NCBI GenBank assembly: GCA_963576735.1 | Contig: OY755171.1 | Span: 11,532,001-11,596,000 of the forward strand | Direction of reading: 5' to 3' | Length of the DNA stretch: 64,000 nucleotides | DNA from: Bedellia somnulentella | Taxonomy: Eukaryota > Arthropoda > Insecta > Lepidoptera > Bedelliidae | In this document: positions 1 through 10,000 of the stretch, piece by piece | Layout of the letters: the number at the start of each line of letters is the position of its first letter | Position numbering within the stretch: the stretch's first letter is position 1 | The notes under the pieces: generated by a model | The model's input: only the letters and a program-made list of their open reading frames with translations | What the model was told of the DNA's origin: nothing | Databases searched by the model: none | Translations under genes and position numbers: made by a program

Positions 1-696
1 CAAACTTTAGCGATGTTTGTGGAAGCTGATCTAACAAAACAACAATATGTGGTAATAAGAAATGCGAACAAAACAATATATCCTTGTTACAACCGCATAA
101 TAAATGCCAACGGCAAATTATGGGAACACCAATGATGGGAATACCAGCAGTCGTTTTTTGAGAATGCACAATTAGCTGCAGACATTACGGGTGTTGATTT
201 TAATTTGATTTATCGCCTTATAGTGATTTTAGAGACCATATCGAATGGACAAAAAATAAGTAAAAAAAATAGGATGACTATGCCTTTGAAACTGCCCAAC
301 TGTATGTGAATCTTTATCCATGGCGACCAATGACTCCTACAATGCACAAAGTCTTAATCCATGGCGCAGTAATAATAGAAAACGCTCTATTACCCATCGG
401 ACAATTATCAGAGGAGGCTCAGGAAGCGCGGAACAAACACTTCCGTATGTACCGGGAAAGCTATGCCCGTAAATTTACGCGGGAAGATTGCAATCGCGAC
501 ATTTTTAATAGGTTGCTGCTAAGCTCAGATCCATTCATAAGCAGCACAAACCGCAGCAGAAAAAAAGGGTTTCTAAAGCATTTTGCCCCGAAACAAAAAC
601 TTTGTTGATACCCGCTGATCCCAATTTTAAAGATCGGATAGTAGCAGATACTTCGGGAGGCAGCGAAGAGGATTCCGATGACGAATTGTATCGTTA
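1..696 (+). pseudogene. Broken transposon-encoded protein, C-terminal part
   Basis: Three frames in succession read like one protein. Bases 1-132 encode LAMFVEADLTKQQY and YPCYNRIINANG before a TGA at 133. Bases 273-605 encode FETAQLYVNLYPWRP, HKVLIHG, LPIGQLSEEAQEARNKHF and NRLLLSSDPF. A shifted frame at about 604-693 gives an acidic end, SGGSEEDSDDELYR, before a TAA. I recall this set of motifs from a protein that is widespread in insect and other arthropod genomes and usually treated as transposon-derived; I cannot name the superfamily. The middle of the protein is missing, and at least one stop and one frameshift break it, so it is a relic whose 5' part lies outside the window. The DDE residues cannot be located. 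Confidence 0.6.
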
Positions 697-946
697 ATAT
701 TAGTAAAACTTTAATCGGAAAGAAACTATCCTGTGCCGTTGTCATAAAAACTTGTAAATATAAGTTATTTTAGAATAAAGTGTCAGTTTGAATGAAAACA
801 TGACTTTTTTTATTAGTTTACTTCTTCCTTTACATGTTAATACAATTAAATTATTTTGGCCGCACAAAACTTGAAAATCAACCTATGTGAAGCGGTTGCT
901 GTGACACCGGAAGAGTGAAAGTAGAATTTAATTATTTATACATATT

Positions 947-1033
947 TATTTCTCCACTCAACTTCCAAAGTTTGCTGAGTGATATATTTTTCGGAAGCTC
1001 TAGCTGCACCTTCTAGAGATTTATAGCTGTAAA
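947..1033 (+). repeat. SINE-A, 3' half
   Basis: This matches the last third of the window's commonest repeat, here called SINE-A (full length about 257 bp). The plus sense of SINE-A runs from GTGTAGTGTCGGCTTAGAA, through GGTTGGAGACCC, to CTACCCCTTCTAGGG, then CGTGAGTATATG and a (TATG)n tail. This copy is degenerate. Confidence 0.6.
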
Positions 1034-1068
1034 AATATTTATTTATTTATATACATATTCTTACTTAT

Positions 1069-1300
1069 ATAAAAATAATAGGGGTAACGAGAGATTCAGA
1101 ATTCAATATTACTTAGCGCTGCGGAAGTTTTTTGAGGAGAAGATGGTAAAGTAAACTGTTGGTGATGGCTCTCCAGCCACGACGCCCAACAACCTCGAAA
1201 TAGTCCCGTACCCTAAAAGTCGCCTCGTACGCCCGACACTCGTCGGGAAAAATGGAGAAGAGCTATTTAAAGGCTATCGACACCGACACTACACACCTTA
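1069..1300 (-). repeat. SINE-A, degenerate
   Basis: This is an old minus-sense copy. It is recognised from the order of its blocks: GGTTGGTGATGGCTCTCCAG-like, then AGTCGCCTCGTACG, then GACACTACACACC. It lies tail to tail with the partial copy just before it. Confidence 0.6.
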
Positions 1301-1654
1301 TTTAATACTGTTATATATAATTTTAAATATTACTTTATTATTACTTATACGAATATAAATAAAATGTAAAATTTTAAATTAATAGAAATACTTCTAGGTA
1401 AATTGTACGCGAAATAAAATAAAGTTTTTTTTATTTCTCTTTATTTATTTAATAATTAAAGTCAAAGATCAAACGTGTTTTACAAGTGAAATTATTCTGT
1501 CTTTTTTATATATACATAAAATATTTATCCCCTAAATTGTGACTATATATATTTATTAAACTATATAAACATCTATCAAAACCTGATGTTAGAACCAGAA
1601 GATATTATTTTTATTTGCTTAAGTCTAACGATTACTTTGGTTAAAATTGTATCT
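1301..1654. other. AT-rich intergenic DNA, nothing recognised
   Basis: No coding frame, splice-bounded exon or repeat family was recognised here. Confidence 0.5.
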
Positions 1655-1780
1655 GTTACCGGCCAAACCCGATTTAAGGACAAACCAGTATAGCCTAGGC
1701 TCAACTAGTTCTTCCTATACTCGGAACTAATTGAGCCTAGGCTATACTGGTTTGTCCTTAAATCGGGTTTGGCCGGTAAC
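1655..1780. repeat. Near-perfect 57 bp inverted repeat
   Basis: The arms are 1655-1711 and 1724-1780, with a 12 bp spacer. They begin GTTACCGGCCAAACCCG and differ at a single position (CAACTAG against CAATTAG). This is a MITE-like or foldback element. No clear target duplication was found. Confidence 0.85.
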
Positions 1781-2050
1781 ATATCCATCTTGTTAGTAAA
1801 CTATTGAAAGTAGAGAGATAGTCCCATGACTGTATTATTATATAACTTGCAGGTATATTCTCAACTGTGCCCTGAAAGATTGAGTAAAATTAAAACATTT
1901 TTTATTTCATTATTTTAATTCATATTAAACTTTGCCTTTCTTCACGGCTTAAAATCCTCAAAAATGAAAGCCAAAGATATCAGCCTAAAAAGCTACTTAA
2001 CCGCTTTTGAACGATCAGTGGTGTCAACATTTTAAAATAAACAAATTATC

Positions 2051-2306
2051 GCACTCTCAGAACGAAAGAGGCTCAAGTCAAAAATAGCGATATACAACAT
2101 ATACAATCATAGAGAGACATAAAAAAGTATGTTCTATCCGATGAATAGTAAAACAAAGGCACTTGTTGTTAAAAAAACAGGATAACGAATTTTCTGTCCC
2201 TATAACTATAAGTGCCTTTGTTTTAGAACATACTTTTTAATGCCTCTCTATGGTTCCTACTCAATATCACTATTTTTGACTTGAGCCTCTTTCGTTCTGA
2301 GAGTGC
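2051..2306. mobile_element. MITE-like hairpin, 256 bp
   Basis: The ends are inverted repeats starting GCACTCTCAGAACGAAAGAG. Inner blocks (AGTATGTTCTA and AACAAAGGCACTT) also pair with their reverse complements nearer the middle. TTAT lies next to both ends, which may be the target duplication. Confidence 0.75.
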
Positions 2307-2403
2307 GTTATATACAAACTCAAACTCAATGGTCACGCTGAAAAGGAAGAAGGGTTGGTAGGAAACTAATACTTATTTTATCACGAGTCATATTTGTCAC
2401 CTT

Positions 2404-2506
2404 GTGCCCGAAATACCCACGTTTTGCTTGGACATAAGGGGCAGGCCTATCGCCGTTTTGTATGAGTACATTGTCACATGGCTAAGTACAACTCAGCTTT
2501 TTCCTC
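2404..2506 (-). repeat. SINE-B, partial
   Basis: This is a partial copy of the second SINE-like family, here called SINE-B. Its sense strand runs from GGCCTGCCCCCTATCAC, through AAAACGTGGGTACC, to CCAACCCCTTCGGGGAT, GGCGTGAACG and a (TTATG)n tail. This copy lacks the tail end. Confidence 0.65.
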
Positions 2507-2827
2507 ACAATGTTAACTGCTTAACATCCTTAAGAAAAGACACATTGTTATTATTATCCCTAAATGAAGAAGATGCTATGCTTTTTGGATACTTTCGCGG
2601 GAGTAGTTGATAGTATACCACCTCGCATAAGGCAGTCCAGGTGATCTATGGCCAAATAACTTCATTCAGGGTATGCTGGATCCCCTTGGTGGGGACGTTA
2701 TACCTAATATGCGTTAATAAACAAGAATAGTTTCATTTTAAAACTTCCCTTGCCTGCCACTGGCATACGTCTATCAAAGAGCGCGCGAGTTCGCACTGTA
2801 TGACATAAGCATCCCGTTTGGTAGAAG

Positions 2828-3044
2828 CATCCCTAGAAAGGGTAGCCAGAGCTAAGGAATTATAAATTCCTCAGCCATTTTTGGAAGTTGAGTGGGGAAA
2901 AGAGGTTAAAAAAAAAGGTTTTTGTTGATGGGTCTCCAACCGCATCGCCCAAAAATCCAATAAAAAGCCCCAATACCCTTAGTCGCCTCTTACGACACCC
3001 TTAGGTAGAAAGGGGTAGCGATATTCTAAGCCGGCACTACACGG
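2828..3044 (-). repeat. SINE-A
   Basis: This is an almost complete minus-sense copy with clear blocks for the 3' stem-loop (CCCTAGAAAGGGTAG), GGGTCTCCAACC and GGCACTACACGGC. Confidence 0.8.
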
Positions 3045-3156
3045 CACTTTTCCTCTCTATTCGATTTAGCTTAGGTACTCTACAGCTGTCCGGCACACAT
3101 AAAGTCATGGTGATGCCGCACAGGCCAGCAGCAACCCATAATTTTTAAAAAAGAAA

Positions 3157-3683
3157 AATTAATAGTTTAAAAAACACTAAAAAACACGCTTTTATAAGTC
3201 CACTTAAAAGTCAAAAATAAATTACGGGTCGTTCAAGTTGTCTCTATTTCTGGGCTGAAGTGTAAACTATGTGCTTTTAATTATAATATTTGATTGTAAA
3301 AGCGTGGGGCGCTGGAGCAGGAAAAACTTTCTTGTAAACAAATACACGAACAAGAACTCTACATTTTGCCACTGTTGACTAGTACTTTGAACAGACTGTT
3401 TAATATAGAGCCTCCAACTAGTGGTGCTGCAACTCTAGTTAGAGTGCCGATCTCTGTAACCTGCTTCCCGAAACATTGCTTAACTTGATTTCTTAGCAAG
3501 GTAAACAAAAAATCTTTCCTTTTCCAGCGCCCCACGCTTTTACAATCAAATATTATAATTAAAAGCACATAGTTTACACTTCAGCCCAGAAATAGAGACA
3601 ACTTGAACGACCCGTAATTTATTTTTGACTTTTAAGTGGACTTATAAAAGCGTGTTTTTTAGTGTTTTTTAAACTATTAATTT
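3157..3683. mobile_element. Foldback element with about 165 bp near-identical arms
   Basis: The arms (about 3157-3325 and 3512-3683) are almost identical inverted copies. They include AAAAACACGCTTTTATAAG and TTGTAAAAGCGTGGGGCGC. The centre (3326-3511) has a minus-strand frame of about 60 codons containing LTRVAAPLVGGSILNSL; I cannot identify it. The high arm identity suggests a young element or recent gene conversion. A related hairpin lies at 11475-11688. Confidence 0.8.
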
Positions 3684-3743
3684 ATTTTATGCTTTTTAGT
3701 CTTTGCTAATGGCATATTTTAAACATTTATTTCAAATAGACGA

Positions 3744-4055
3744 ATGAGCCCGCATCCTCATTTATACGGAGCTGCGGTCCGTCCACGGATGGGTAACCGC
3801 CTAGTGGTATTTATCTCGGGCGCTACCGTGCTTCGCAAGGCACGTAAAGCCGTTGGTGCCGGTTGTAATCGTAAGATAGCAGTCGTCAAGCTTTGTCAGA
3901 GACCCAAACGGGCGGCTTGATAACATCTAACGGTAAGGTGACCACTAGCCTTACAAACCTGCACCAACCCGGCTGGCCCCCGTGGTGAAGTATGGCTAAT
4001 ACCTTCCTCACGGAAGAGACCGGTGCCCAGCAGTGGGACGTTATGGGTTGGTAAC
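3744..4055 (+). repeat. GC-rich LINE-like 3' fragment
   Basis: This block is GC-rich compared with its surroundings. It contains CGTGCTTCGCAAGGCACG and GCCCAGCAGTGGGACGTTA, phrases I associate with the 3' part of lepidopteran non-LTR elements. There is no open frame of useful length. The family assignment is recall only. Confidence 0.45.
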
Positions 4056-4084
4056 GATACATCGTATGCTAATATTCATAATGA

Positions 4085-4619
4085 AGTTCCAGTTCAAATC
4101 TTCCGGCTCCATCATCAGATCAGTTCGATAGTACCATATTATTGTATTCAGACCTTGAAACCTAATCGTGGTCAAGGTTCATTTCGTGGTCAAAGTTCAT
4201 TACAAGACCTTTCTAACAAGTCCAAATACGGCTATAATACGACCATCCATCATTAAGTTCCAGTTAATATCTTCCAGCTCCATCATCAGATGAGCTTGAC
4301 AGTACCATATTATTGTATTCAGACCTTGAAACCTAATCGTGGTCAAGGTTCATTACAAGACCTTTCTAACAAGTCCAAACACGGCTATGATACGATATTT
4401 CATCATGGAATGCTAGTGCCTATCTTCCGGCCTCATCATCAGACCTTGAAACCTAATCATGGTCAACGTTCATTACAAGACCTTTTTAACAAGTCCAAAC
4501 ACAGCTATGATACGATCATCCATCATGACGTTCCAGTTTATATCTTCCGGCTCCATTATCAGATCAGCTCGACAGTACCATATTATTGTATTGTCATCGA
4601 AATCACATACAACTGCTAA
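4085..4619 (+). repeat. Minisatellite of diverged long units
   Basis: About four imperfect direct units of roughly 90-175 bp are present. Shared blocks include TCTTCCGGCTCCATCATCAG, AGTACCATATTATTGTATT, CAGACCTTGAAACCTAATC and GACCTTTCTAACAAGTCC. Units differ by loss of internal blocks. The two long open frames across it are a by-product of the periodicity. Confidence 0.8.
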
Positions 4620-4794
4620 TTTTCATAACGCTATGACCTTTAGAAGATGGTTAAATTAGTTTTCTTAGATTTGATTACATAGTTACATACATACAGGTCG
4701 ACCTAATAAAAGCGTGTTAATAAAAAGAATAGCTTTCACTTTAAATGCATATTTTTTGCAGTTAGATTTCTACATCTTTATGAATTATAATATA

Positions 4795-6354
4795 CTAGCT
4801 TTTTGCCCGCGACTACGTCCGCGTGGACTACATTTTTGCATCCAGTTTACATCCAAAATACCAAAACACTATCTCAACTACTTGTTTCTTGGGTGATGTA
4901 AAGGATATAAAGGCCATTGAGATTTTTTTGTGATTTTTTGGCTATGCAGCCTTTTCCCCATTCAACTTCCAAAAGTGGATGAAGAATTATTATCTCCGAA
5001 GCTATGCCTACCCTTTTTGGGATTATGGCTGTTAGTATATACTCATGAATGATTGATGGATGTATTTCATAAATTCCTTTTGTACAGATCCACAAACTTT
5101 TCTTGGCCGACGGCAGAATTGGTACTACTATCGCCATTTTGAAATTCATATTGTCATTGTCAGTTAGCCCTCTCCTAAATAAAAACTTATAGTGGGACCT
5201 ACGTATATAATAAATTATCATTTTCATTTTAATAATTTTTATTTAAACACAATTAATCATATAATGTTTCTTTGCTTATTTATAAACCCTTTTCTTTCAA
5301 GTATTCAATATAAAAAAATATGTAAATTATTATTTATTTTGCTAAAATTATCGTATTAAAAACGAACTTATTTCATTAATTTATCATGGTTGTTCACGAT
5401 GAAGGAAAACATCGTGAAGAAACCCACATGGCTAAGTTGTACCAATGTCACGTGATGAACTTTTGAGTCTTTGAGCCTTATATCGTTAAAAAAATAAATA
5501 AATATTAGCCTATATAATTTAAAATTATTCCCCTTATAATGGTTATGTTTTATTTACTGGCAATACTAATATCGATGACAGCGACGCTCTAACCGGCCAA
5601 GAAAAGTTTGTAAGTGGTGGTTATGACAGTCAATCACATCAAGTTTTAAGTTTCTTTATACAGAAATGTCAAAAATCTCCATACTATTTTTCATTTACTA
5701 TTAAAACCCCTTAGTTTCATAAAATATATGATAAGAATTATGAAACAAATCATTGAGTACCAAGTTTCTATGTTCGAGTTATTATGTTCGTTCTAGTACG
5801 GATAGTAACTATGGTTTTTCGGATCTTCAATCGCGTGTTATAACATGGGTTTACTTTTGTAATAGCTGTTTTAATTGAAATGTTGATGCCGTGTAGTGTC
5901 GGCTTAGAATAGCAAAACCCCATTTCTTCCGGTGGGTGTACGTAAGAGGCGACTAACGGTATTGGGGCTTTTTAAGGGATTTTTGGGCGATGCGGTTGGA
6001 GACCCATCACCAACAACCTTTATTTTACCTTTGTTGAAGCATCTTTTCCCCACTCAACTATCCAAAAGTGTATTGTAATTTACATATTTATATTCGTTTG
6101 CAATATATTACCTTGTTTTAAATAACACACAGCGCCATCTCCCATTCATCCAGCAAGCCAACAATGTTTTGGTTTTCCCTCAGGAATATATATTTTTTTC
6201 AGTGATAAAAAGTACTCTATTATTTAATTTGGACTTCCAACTACACGTCTGCAAAATTTCAAAGCAATCGGTTCAGTAGTTACGGCGTGAAAGCGGAACA
6301 AATAAACAAACAAACAAACTCACTTTCCGATTTATAATATTAGTATGGATGGAT
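4795..6354 (+). mobile_element. Composite repeat, copy 1 (head, middle and tail of family C)
   Basis: The head at 4795 reads CTAGCTTTTTGCCCGCGAC then GTCCGCGTGGA. The middle at about 5660-5790 contains AATGTCAAAAATCTCC and ATGAAACAAATCATTG. The tail at 6079-6354 contains CAATCGGTTCAGTAG, CGTGAAAGCGGAACAAA and TTTATAATATTAGTATGGA. SINE-A pieces interrupt it (about 4893-5060 and 5888-6070). The same order recurs at 14503-16857. This family is common in Lepidoptera; I do not name it. Confidence 0.65.
5888..6070 (+). repeat. SINE-A, 3'-truncated at junction with family C
   Basis: This copy has a good 5' part (GCCGTGTAGTGTCGGC to CCACTCAACT). It breaks off before the stem-loop and passes straight into the family C tail, making a chimeric junction near 6070. 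Confidence 0.8.
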
Positions 6355-7027
6355 GTATGTAGAAATACAAACTTCATTGCAAACAAAAAGTCATGTGTAG
6401 AATATAAATAATTTGTTTGGCAACCACAGTATGTCACACACATGCTTTGATCTTCACTCCCGCCGAAACCGTTAAAGGCATTTCGTGATTAAATTCTTTT
6501 CAGCGTCATGCCATTAAAAAGCGACCGAAATCTAATGTAATTAAAATCAAATGTAGAATATTCTTGATTTTTTTCATGTTTTCTTTGCAATGGTATTTAT
6601 ATAAATTTCTCACCATTTTTGGAAGATAAATTAGTCGTAACCAATATTTTTTAGTTTTCGATTGATTATCAATATTGAAATACAGTCACCAGAATATATG
6701 TTTTATTTATACTTTAGATTTTCTAAATAAATACAGAAGCACAGATATACACAGTATACTACAGAAGCATTATTTTATTACATTAAATTCATGACTTCAC
6801 ATAATAAGATGGGTAAGGTAGGCAGAGTTAAAGGGGTAGTTTTATCTAAAAGTTTTCGGTTGTTTACCATTCAGCTATGTTACCAAAAAGTCAAAGTAAA
6901 GTTAATTATTGAACCAAAAATATAAAGTTTAATTAGATCGTTAATAAATCTATACAAAAAATATAAATATGATCATATGCTATGTCGACGGTTAAATATG
7001 GATACTGGGATGATAAACATACAAAGC
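6355..7027. other. AT-rich DNA, mostly unassigned
   Basis: No exon was found. From about 6890 the sequence resembles 7810-7960, the 3' flank of the second copy of the terminal exon of the poly-serine gene, so this part may be its 3' untranslated or flanking sequence. Confidence 0.45.
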
Positions 7028-7096
7028 TTATTGTTTCCTTAATTCTTTGATTAGCAGCTCCGATAGCCGATTCTTGGTATGTGATGACTTTTTGTG
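7028..7096 (-). CDS. Poly-serine gene, terminal exon copy A
   Basis: The acceptor TTATTTCAG is followed by 22 codons (starting HKKSSHTKNRLSELL) and a TAA at 7028-7030. It is the more distal of two related terminal exons. Its longer reading frame makes it the likelier ancestral form. Confidence 0.5.
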   Translation of the reverse strand, partial: HKKSSHTKNRLSELLIKELRKQ

Positions 7097-10000
7097 CTGA
7101 AATAAGAAAATATACATTTAACTACTTCATTAATTATTACCGGAGACTACAAGAGACCGGACCAGATAGTCACGTTAAACTATCCGCCTTTTCTCATATT
7201 AGCAATTTTCTTCAACTGAATCTTGTATTTTTTTTTACATATCTACGCCGCTACGCTATCACTTATGCCGTCTTTATCTTTATCGAGGTGATTGACGTAT
7301 AAGATTCTATAATGACATAACTAACGTCATCTATCCTCTATATTATATAGTATTAAATATATATCGTTGAGTTAGTATACCATAATAAAAGTTTTACTTA
7401 TTTTTACTTCAGAACTTACTTTCATAAATTCATAACATCAGTTAATAATGCAAGGTAAGCAGAGTTAAAATGGTAAGTTTTCACTGAAATTGCTAGAAAC
7501 AATTGTAGGAATTGTTTATTATAAATTATTTGTTTGGTTACCAATTGTTTAACATTCAAGGCTATAAATTGTTTCAAAAGGTAGCCAGATCTTTAGAATA
7601 ACATAAACATAAACGTTCACGCCGTTTATCCCCGAAGGGGTTGGCAGAGGTACCAATACTCCTGAACTCACATGGCAAGCGCCATCTAGTTTCCAGAGAA
7701 GGTACCCACGTTTTGCTTAGACAGTGTACTCACGTGATAGGGGGCAGGCCTATCGCCGTTTTGTACGAATACACTGTCACATGACTAAGTACAACTCAGC
7801 CATCAGAATAACATTTAGCAAGTAATTACCAAATATGCAAAATTATTAGTCAAATTAAAAAAACAAATACTTTAATCAAATCATTAATAAATAGATACAA
7901 AACATAAAAAATATTATCTAATGAAACGTCGATATATTATAAAATTAGGTGGCTTAGGGTGCCTTTTCACCAAAGCTGTGCTATGCAGCTATGCTATGGA
8001 TGCCTATGGTATCCACCAATCATATTCCTTGCTATATACTATATGCTACGTGCACCAAGGATATTGGTGGATATCAAAGGCATCCGTAGCACCCTTAAAC
8101 ATGCAAATCTTTTTTCTTAGTGATACGTGTTTTCTTTGTTAATTGGTTCTTTAATTATTTGATTAGCAGCCTCGATAGCAAAGCCTAGTGGTTTGTTGAC
8201 TTTTTGCGCTGAAAACAAGAAATTTTATTTTTAATATACTTTTTATACTTCTTTAATTTGCTGCGGTGACTACCAGAGACTATTTATTGTCACATTGAAC
8301 GATCCTGGCATTTTTTCTCATTGTCGCAAAATCCTTCAGCTGAATATTGAATTTTTTGAAAGATCTACGTTTTTCAATAAAATTACCCGCATTATTAACG
8401 CGATGTTTCCCTTATGCCATTTTTATCTTTAATGAGGTGATTGATGATAGGATCCTATAATGACATACTTAACGTAATTTTAAATGTTGTATAGTAAAAT
8501 CATTGTGAAAGTTGAACAAACTAATAACTGGTTTTGGTCTAGTAAAAAGGCTTTAAAGGGATGTTAACTGGTGATTCAACAAATGGTTTCTGTTCGACTA
8601 AGACAATATATATTCTTTTAGCTCGGAACAAAAAAAAGTTTATTTATGAGTAATAATCCCCACATGAGGAATTCATGTCAAAAAACATTAAATTAAAAAA
8701 AAGTTAATTGAAAAAAAGTAAATATTAAGATTCATTCTTAAAAAAAAAAATACATTATTCCATATAATTCTTAAAACGTCATTTTTCAGACCTCATTTTA
8801 AACTGAGCTGTTTACCTTACCTGGGTTTTATTTAATACATTTGCCTTCATACAAACATACGTAAGCAATTACAGCGATTGGGTCCTTGAATTCATCTCGA
8901 TTGTAGTGATTAATTTTGCACACTTAACTTAGCCTCATGACGTCTACTAGTGTAAAGTTATTTTAATGTTTAAATACTGAAATGATATCTAGAATCACAA
9001 TATGGAAAGGTCTGCTTTGTTATTAGCTAATTTGTACCTCCACTTCTTGAATGCGCCCTTGGGAAAATAATGTGTGAGTGTGTCGTGGTTATGGACTTAC
9101 TTTGCATTTGTTAGCTTCTTCTGATGAAGACGAAGACGACGATGATGATGATGAATCGTCACAGTTTTTATTTTTTTCATGACTCTGCGACAAAAAAATA
9201 TATATATTTTTTTGAGTGAATAAAATTGTTGATTAATTTTATATTTTGACTTTCACTAATTTTTTTTTCTTATTGTTTATTATTTCTATCTATTCTAGGT
9301 AATGGAGGTTTTATTTGCAATGTAAGCAATTACAGAGCTTGGTTACTTAAATTCACATCAGCTGTAATGATTAATTTTACACACTTATTTCATGATGTAA
9401 GTACTATTTTGACATACATACATACATACATTTACTCGGCTATAAATCCCTAGACGGGGTAACCAGAGCTAAGGAAATAGAAATTCCTCACCCACTTTTT
9501 AAAATTGAATGGGGAAAAGATGGTAAAATAAAGGTTGTTGGTGATGAGTCTCCAACCGCATCGCCCTAAAAATCCCTTAATAGCCCCAATACCGTTTTGA
9601 CATACATTTCATGATATCAACAATAAGTAAATTCATACGCATTAATATACTCACGGTATTTATTTCAAAAATGTAAGTTAAGTGTAAAATATAATATATA
9701 TTGAAATACTTACATGATCCCGGTCTCGATGATCTTCCTCTGATGATGACGAAGATGAAGAAGACGAGGACGATGAGGAAGCCTTCTTATTCTTGAATAA
9801 AAGAAAAAAAAGATGTTTATTAGCGAGCGTATAATTAAGATAAATATAAGTTTGAAAAGGTTTGTTACAATTTTTTGCTACAATATATACTTTCACTTCA
9901 TTTAAGAATTTTAGATTAAAAATAAATCTACAATAAATTGCATTTTGAGTTATGATTTTTTGGCTCTTTTGGGTAATATCATAACCTTATAATGGAATAA

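Noticed and set aside
4085..4619. CRISPR-like array
   Set aside because: Units are long, diverged and unevenly spaced in an animal genome; it is a minisatellite.
4023..4659. Frames of 66-109 codons
   Set aside because: They follow the minisatellite period and have repeated peptide content without splice or start context.
9678..9896. Single 72-codon poly-serine frame
   Set aside because: Only 9714-9791 is between splice sites and matches the other cassettes; the rest of the frame is intron.
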